Part shown: positions 61,393-64,000 of the stretch, piece by piece
Position numbering within the stretch: the first letter of the stretch is position 1
Layout: every line of letters starts with the position of its first letter
DNA from: a bacterium
GTDB taxonomy: Bacteria; Bacillota; Clostridia; Lachnospirales; Lachnospiraceae
DNA: 64,000 nucleotides
Direction: 5' to 3'
Assembly: GCA_023664305.1 (NCBI GenBank)
Contig: JAMPFT010000017.1
Coordinates: 1-64,000 of the forward strand
Made by a program: the position numbers and the translations under genes
The notes under the pieces: model-generated
The model's database searches: none
Seen by the model: only the letters and a program-made list of their open reading frames with translations
What the model was told of the DNA's origin: nothing

Positions 61393-62699
61393 CGAAAGAT
61401 CTGGTAATCATCGGAGGCGGTCCGGCGGGACTGGCGGCGGCTGTCGCCGCGCGGGAGGCGGGTGTGGAGGATGTGCTGATCCTGGAGAGAGACGCGAGGC
61501 TGGGCGGTATCCTGAATCAGTGTATTCATAACGGTTTCGGCCTTCATACCTTCAAGGAGGAGCTGACGGGGCCGGAATATGCGCAGAGATATATTGACAA
61601 AGCGGCGGCGCTGGGTATCCCTTATAAGCTGAATACTATGGTGGTGGATTTGGCTGAGGCGCCGGGCAAAAAAACGACAGGAGCGTCAGAAAGCAGAAAC
61701 AGAAAGCTCGTGACGGTTATGAACCGGGAGGAAGGGCTTTACACCGTTGAGGCAAGGGCGGTCATCCTTGCCATGGGCTGCAGGGAGCGGGCCAGAGGGG
61801 CGTTAAATATTCCGGGCTTCCGTCCCGCGGGCATCTATTCCGCAGGCACGGCGCAGCGGTATGTGAATATGGAAGGAAGGATGCCCGGCAGGGAAGTAGT
61901 GATCCTGGGATCGGGCGATATCGGGCTGATCATGGCGCGCCGTATGACTCTGGAGGGGGCGAAGGTAAAGCTGGTAGCGGAGCTGATGCCTTATTCCGGC
62001 GGCTTGAAGAGAAATATCGCGCAGTGCCTGGACGATTTCGGGATCCCCTTGAAGCTGAGTCATACGGTAGTGGATATCAAGGGGAAGGAGCGCGTGGAAG
62101 CCGTGGTGATCGCACAGGTGGATGAGCATTCCAGACCGATCCCCGGGACGGAGGAGGAAATTATCTGCGATACCCTGCTGCTGTCCTGCGGCCTGATCCC
62201 GGAAAATGAGCTGTCGGACGGACTCGGAGTGGAGATGAACCCGGCGACGAACGGTCCTAAGGTGAACGAGAGTCTGGAGACAGATAAGGATGGGGTTTTT
62301 GCCTGCGGCAATGTGCTCCATGTGCATGATCTGGTGGATTATGTGTCCGAGGAGGCGGCACAGGCCGGGAGACGGGCAGCGGCGTATCTTGCGGGCAATC
62401 TGGGGAAGCCCTTAAAACAGATTCCGATCCGGGCGGCGGACGGAGTGAGATATACGGTGCCGGCGTCTGTGGATGTAAGCAGGATGGAAGAGAAACAGAC
62501 CGTCCGCTTCCGTGTGGGAAACGTTTACAGGGATGCGGCCATAGAGATTTCCTTTAACGGTAAAGTTGTCGGCAGCCGGAAGAAGAAGGTGCTCGCGCCC
62601 GGAGAGATGGAGCAGATTATATTAAAAAGGGCTGAACTGGAACAGGCGGAGGATCTGGAGGAAATTTCCCTGGCGGTCCGCTGCCCGGCGGGAACCTGA
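61389..62699 (+). CDS. NAD(P)/FAD-dependent oxidoreductase, partner of the dehydrogenase
   Basis: A 436-residue pyridine-nucleotide-disulfide-type reductase. It has two dinucleotide motifs: IIGGGPAGLAAAVAAREAG near the N-terminus and VVILGSGDIGLIMARRM near residue 170. LNQCIHNGFGLHTF lies between, and the C-terminal DGVFACGNVLHVHDLVDYV is typical. It overlaps the preceding gene by four bases. Together with the dehydrogenase and the following iron-sulfur protein it forms the common clostridial three-gene glycerol-3-phosphate oxidation set. Confidence 0.88.
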   Translation: MTKDLVIIGGGPAGLAAAVAAREAGVEDVLILERDARLGGILNQCIHNGFGLHTFKEELTGPEYAQRYIDKAAALGIPYKLNTMVVDLAEAPGKKTTGASESRNRKLVTVMNREEGLYTVEARAVILAMGCRERARGALNIPGFRPAGIYSAGTAQRYVNMEGRMPGREVVILGSGDIGLIMARRMTLEGAKVKLVAELMPYSGGLKRNIAQCLDDFGIPLKLSHTVVDIKGKERVEAVVIAQVDEHSRPIPGTEEEIICDTLLLSCGLIPENELSDGLGVEMNPATNGPKVNESLETDKDGVFACGNVLHVHDLVDYVSEEAAQAGRRAAAYLAGNLGKPLKQIPIRAADGVRYTVPASVDVSRMEEKQTVRFRVGNVYRDAAIEISFNGKVVGSRKKKVLAPGEMEQIILKRAELEQAEDLEEISLAVRCPAGT

Positions 62700-62730
62700 T
62701 GCGACGGCGGGAGACCGGAAAGGGCAGAAG

Positions 62731-62866
62731 TCCGCAGGAGGCGGCAGAAGTGAAAAGCGGTGTGCCCCGAAAAGAGGGCGGATCGGCGAAAGGTGCAATC
62801 CGCAGGAGGCGGCAGAAGTGAAAAGCGGTGTGCTTCGAAAAGAGGGCGGATCGGAGGAAAGGCGTA
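62731..62866. repeat. 68-bp tandem duplication in the glp operon
   Basis: Two adjacent units of 68 bases (62731-62798 and 62799-62866), differing at a few positions. Both start tccgcaggaggcggcagaag. A decayed third start follows at 62867. The unit length is not a multiple of three and it lies in the gap 62700-62936. Each unit contains caggagg, a strong ribosome-binding-like sequence without a start codon in reach. Confidence 0.8.
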
Positions 62867-62936
62867 TCCCGCGGGCGGTGTCAGAGAGGGAGAGAAATGT
62901 TCGGCGAAAAGGATTCGGTTGACAGGAGGTAGTTTC

Positions 62937-63311
62937 ATGGAAAAAAGAGAGGTTGTCTGCATCGGTTGTCCCTTGGGCTGTAATGTGACGGCGCGGACAG
63001 AGGGAGGAGAGATCCGGGAAATCACGGGAAATACCTGTCCCCGGGGAGCAGATTATATTACAAAGGAGTTGACCGATCCCAGGAGGGTCGTCACCAGTCT
63101 GGTGCGTGTGAGAGGCGGTGAGCTTCCCGTGGTTTCCGTAAAGACGGCGTCGGATATTCCGAAGGATAAAATCGGCGGGTGTATTCGTGTGCTGAAGGAG
63201 ATTGAGCTGCAGGCGCCTGTCCGTATGGGGGATGTCGTGGCGGAGAATGTGTGCGGCACCGGAGTCAATGTCGTTGCTACCAGAGGGATTGCGGAGGCGG
63301 CGGTATCTTGA
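62937..63311 (+). CDS. DUF1667 iron-sulfur protein
   Basis: A 124-residue protein with Cys8, Cys11, Cys15 (CIGCPLGCNV) and Cys34 (NTCPRGADY), a pattern expected to bind a [4Fe-4S] cluster. DUF1667 genes typically follow the two flavoenzymes seen here and probably take the electron-transfer place of GlpC. The ATG at 62937 follows acaggagg. The longer frame upstream is the 68-bp repeat. Confidence 0.88.
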   Translation: MEKREVVCIGCPLGCNVTARTEGGEIREITGNTCPRGADYITKELTDPRRVVTSLVRVRGGELPVVSVKTASDIPKDKIGGCIRVLKEIELQAPVRMGDVVAENVCGTGVNVVATRGIAEAAVS

Positions 63312-63384
63312 AATACGTCTGCGGCGACCGGCCATTCCGGATTCAAAAGATAAACGGAATCGGATGCAGAAAGGCAAAACAGGC

Positions 63385-64000
63385 ATGAGTAAAATTCTGA
63401 TCATTGAAGACGATATGACAATCAACGGAATGTTGAGGAATATTATTGAAAAAAGCGGATATGCAGCCGACAGCGCATATAACGGAACCGACGGTCTTGA
63501 CATGGGACTGCATGAGGATTATGCTCTCATATTATTAGATTTAATGCTGCCGGAAAAATCCGGCGAGGAAATTATCAAAGAGCTGCGCAAGGCAAATTCC
63601 ACACCGGTCATTATATTATCCGCAAAAGGCGAAACCCGTGACAGAATAGAGCTTCTCCGGCTCGGTGCGGACGATTATATAACGAAACCTTTTGACATTG
63701 ACGAAGTCCTTTTGAGGATTCAGGCAGTGCTGCGCAGGACCGCACAGCGGGAAAGCCATGAAATTATTTTCCGTGAGCTCATGCTAAAGACAGATTCCAA
63801 ACGCGTTTTTGTGAATAACGAGGAACTTGCCTGTACGGTGACAGAATATGCCATATTGGAGCTGTTGATGAAAAACCCGGACAGAATATTTTCAAAGCGC
63901 ACCCTGTATGAGATTGTAATGGGCGAGGACTATTTGCAGGAAGATAATACGATGAATGTCCACATAAGCAATCTCCGCCGCAAAATTGCCATGCACACGG
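63385..64000 (+). CDS. OmpR/PhoB-type response regulator (3' end outside window)
   Basis: 205 codons are visible. The receiver domain has acidic pocket IIEDD, phospho-acceptor Asp in LILLDLMLPEKSG, Thr/Ser in VIILSAKG and Lys in YITKPFD. The winged-helix output domain starts about residue 130 and includes RIFSKRTLYEIVMG and MNVHISNLRRKI. The ATG at 63385 follows aaagg. A sensor kinase gene probably lies beyond the window. The 73-base gap to the DUF1667 gene holds no terminator. Confidence 0.9.
   Translation, partial: MSKILIIEDDMTINGMLRNIIEKSGYAADSAYNGTDGLDMGLHEDYALILLDLMLPEKSGEEIIKELRKANSTPVIILSAKGETRDRIELLRLGADDYITKPFDIDEVLLRIQAVLRRTAQRESHEIIFRELMLKTDSKRVFVNNEELACTVTEYAILELLMKNPDRIFSKRTLYEIVMGEDYLQEDNTMNVHISNLRRKIAMHT

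Overview
The window looks like a chromosomal segment of a Gram-positive anaerobe of the Lachnospiraceae (Clostridia). This is an inference from gene content: Firmicutes-type regulators (MecA, HprK, a Crh-like HPr, WhiA, RapZ, GlpP), a proline-specific T-box RNA, the short class of prolyl-tRNA synthetase, PF06541-type membrane proteins, an Amt-PII fusion, and purine-rich ribosome binding sites throughout. No rRNA, tRNA, CRISPR array, IS transposase or prophage module was recognised.

Layout. 0-8.3 kb: a small unknown protein, a secreted serpin lipoprotein, two PF06541 membrane proteins, a PNPOx-like protein, a P-loop kinase and a heparinase II/III-like enzyme. 8.7-14.2 kb: a chemoreceptor and mecA, then on the minus strand a flavodoxin-ohrR-rluD operon with its own OhrR box, and an ECF sigma factor with its partner membrane protein. 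14.3-17.0 kb: a T-box(Pro) leader, an acetyltransferase and proS. 17-24.6 kb: two esterase-type genes (one fused to a NUDIX domain), an exonuclease, a D,D-carboxypeptidase, trmB, thioredoxin and a YitT protein. 24.6-30.4 kb: pyrG, a DUF1846 gene and ftsH. 30.6-40.3 kb: an accessory-looking, more AT-rich stretch with an orphan carbohydrate-type enzyme, an MFS transporter and a TetR regulator, then AlbA_2/DUF4238 genes, a nitroreductase, an SRPBCC protein and a MerR-TipAS regulator. 40.8-48.9 kb: a long plus-strand run uvrC, hprK, glucokinase, murB, rapZ, whiA, crh-like gene, lipid kinase, which links catabolite signalling to cell-wall synthesis. 49.4-64 kb: class II aldolase, cyclophilin, a GNAT/MATE pair, amt-PII, hflC-hflK (likely partners of FtsH), a polysaccharide deacetylase, a glycerol-3-phosphate oxidation operon with its antiterminator GlpP, and the start of a response regulator.

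The most unusual material is non-coding. An 87-base core is repeated perfectly in inverted orientation at 40.4 and 49.0 kb. At each site it is closed by arms that differ between copies but stay complementary, and at each site it is followed by a different short tandem array. A second family of modular hairpin cassettes sits in at least four intergenic gaps. A 120-base inverted-repeat element and an acetyltransferase lie between the T-box and proS. A 39-base three-unit iteron block precedes the SRPBCC gene. Protein-level oddities are the NUDIX-esterase fusion, an HPr paralogue with Glu at position 15 but Ser46 intact, and the Amt-PII fusion under an attenuator-like leader.
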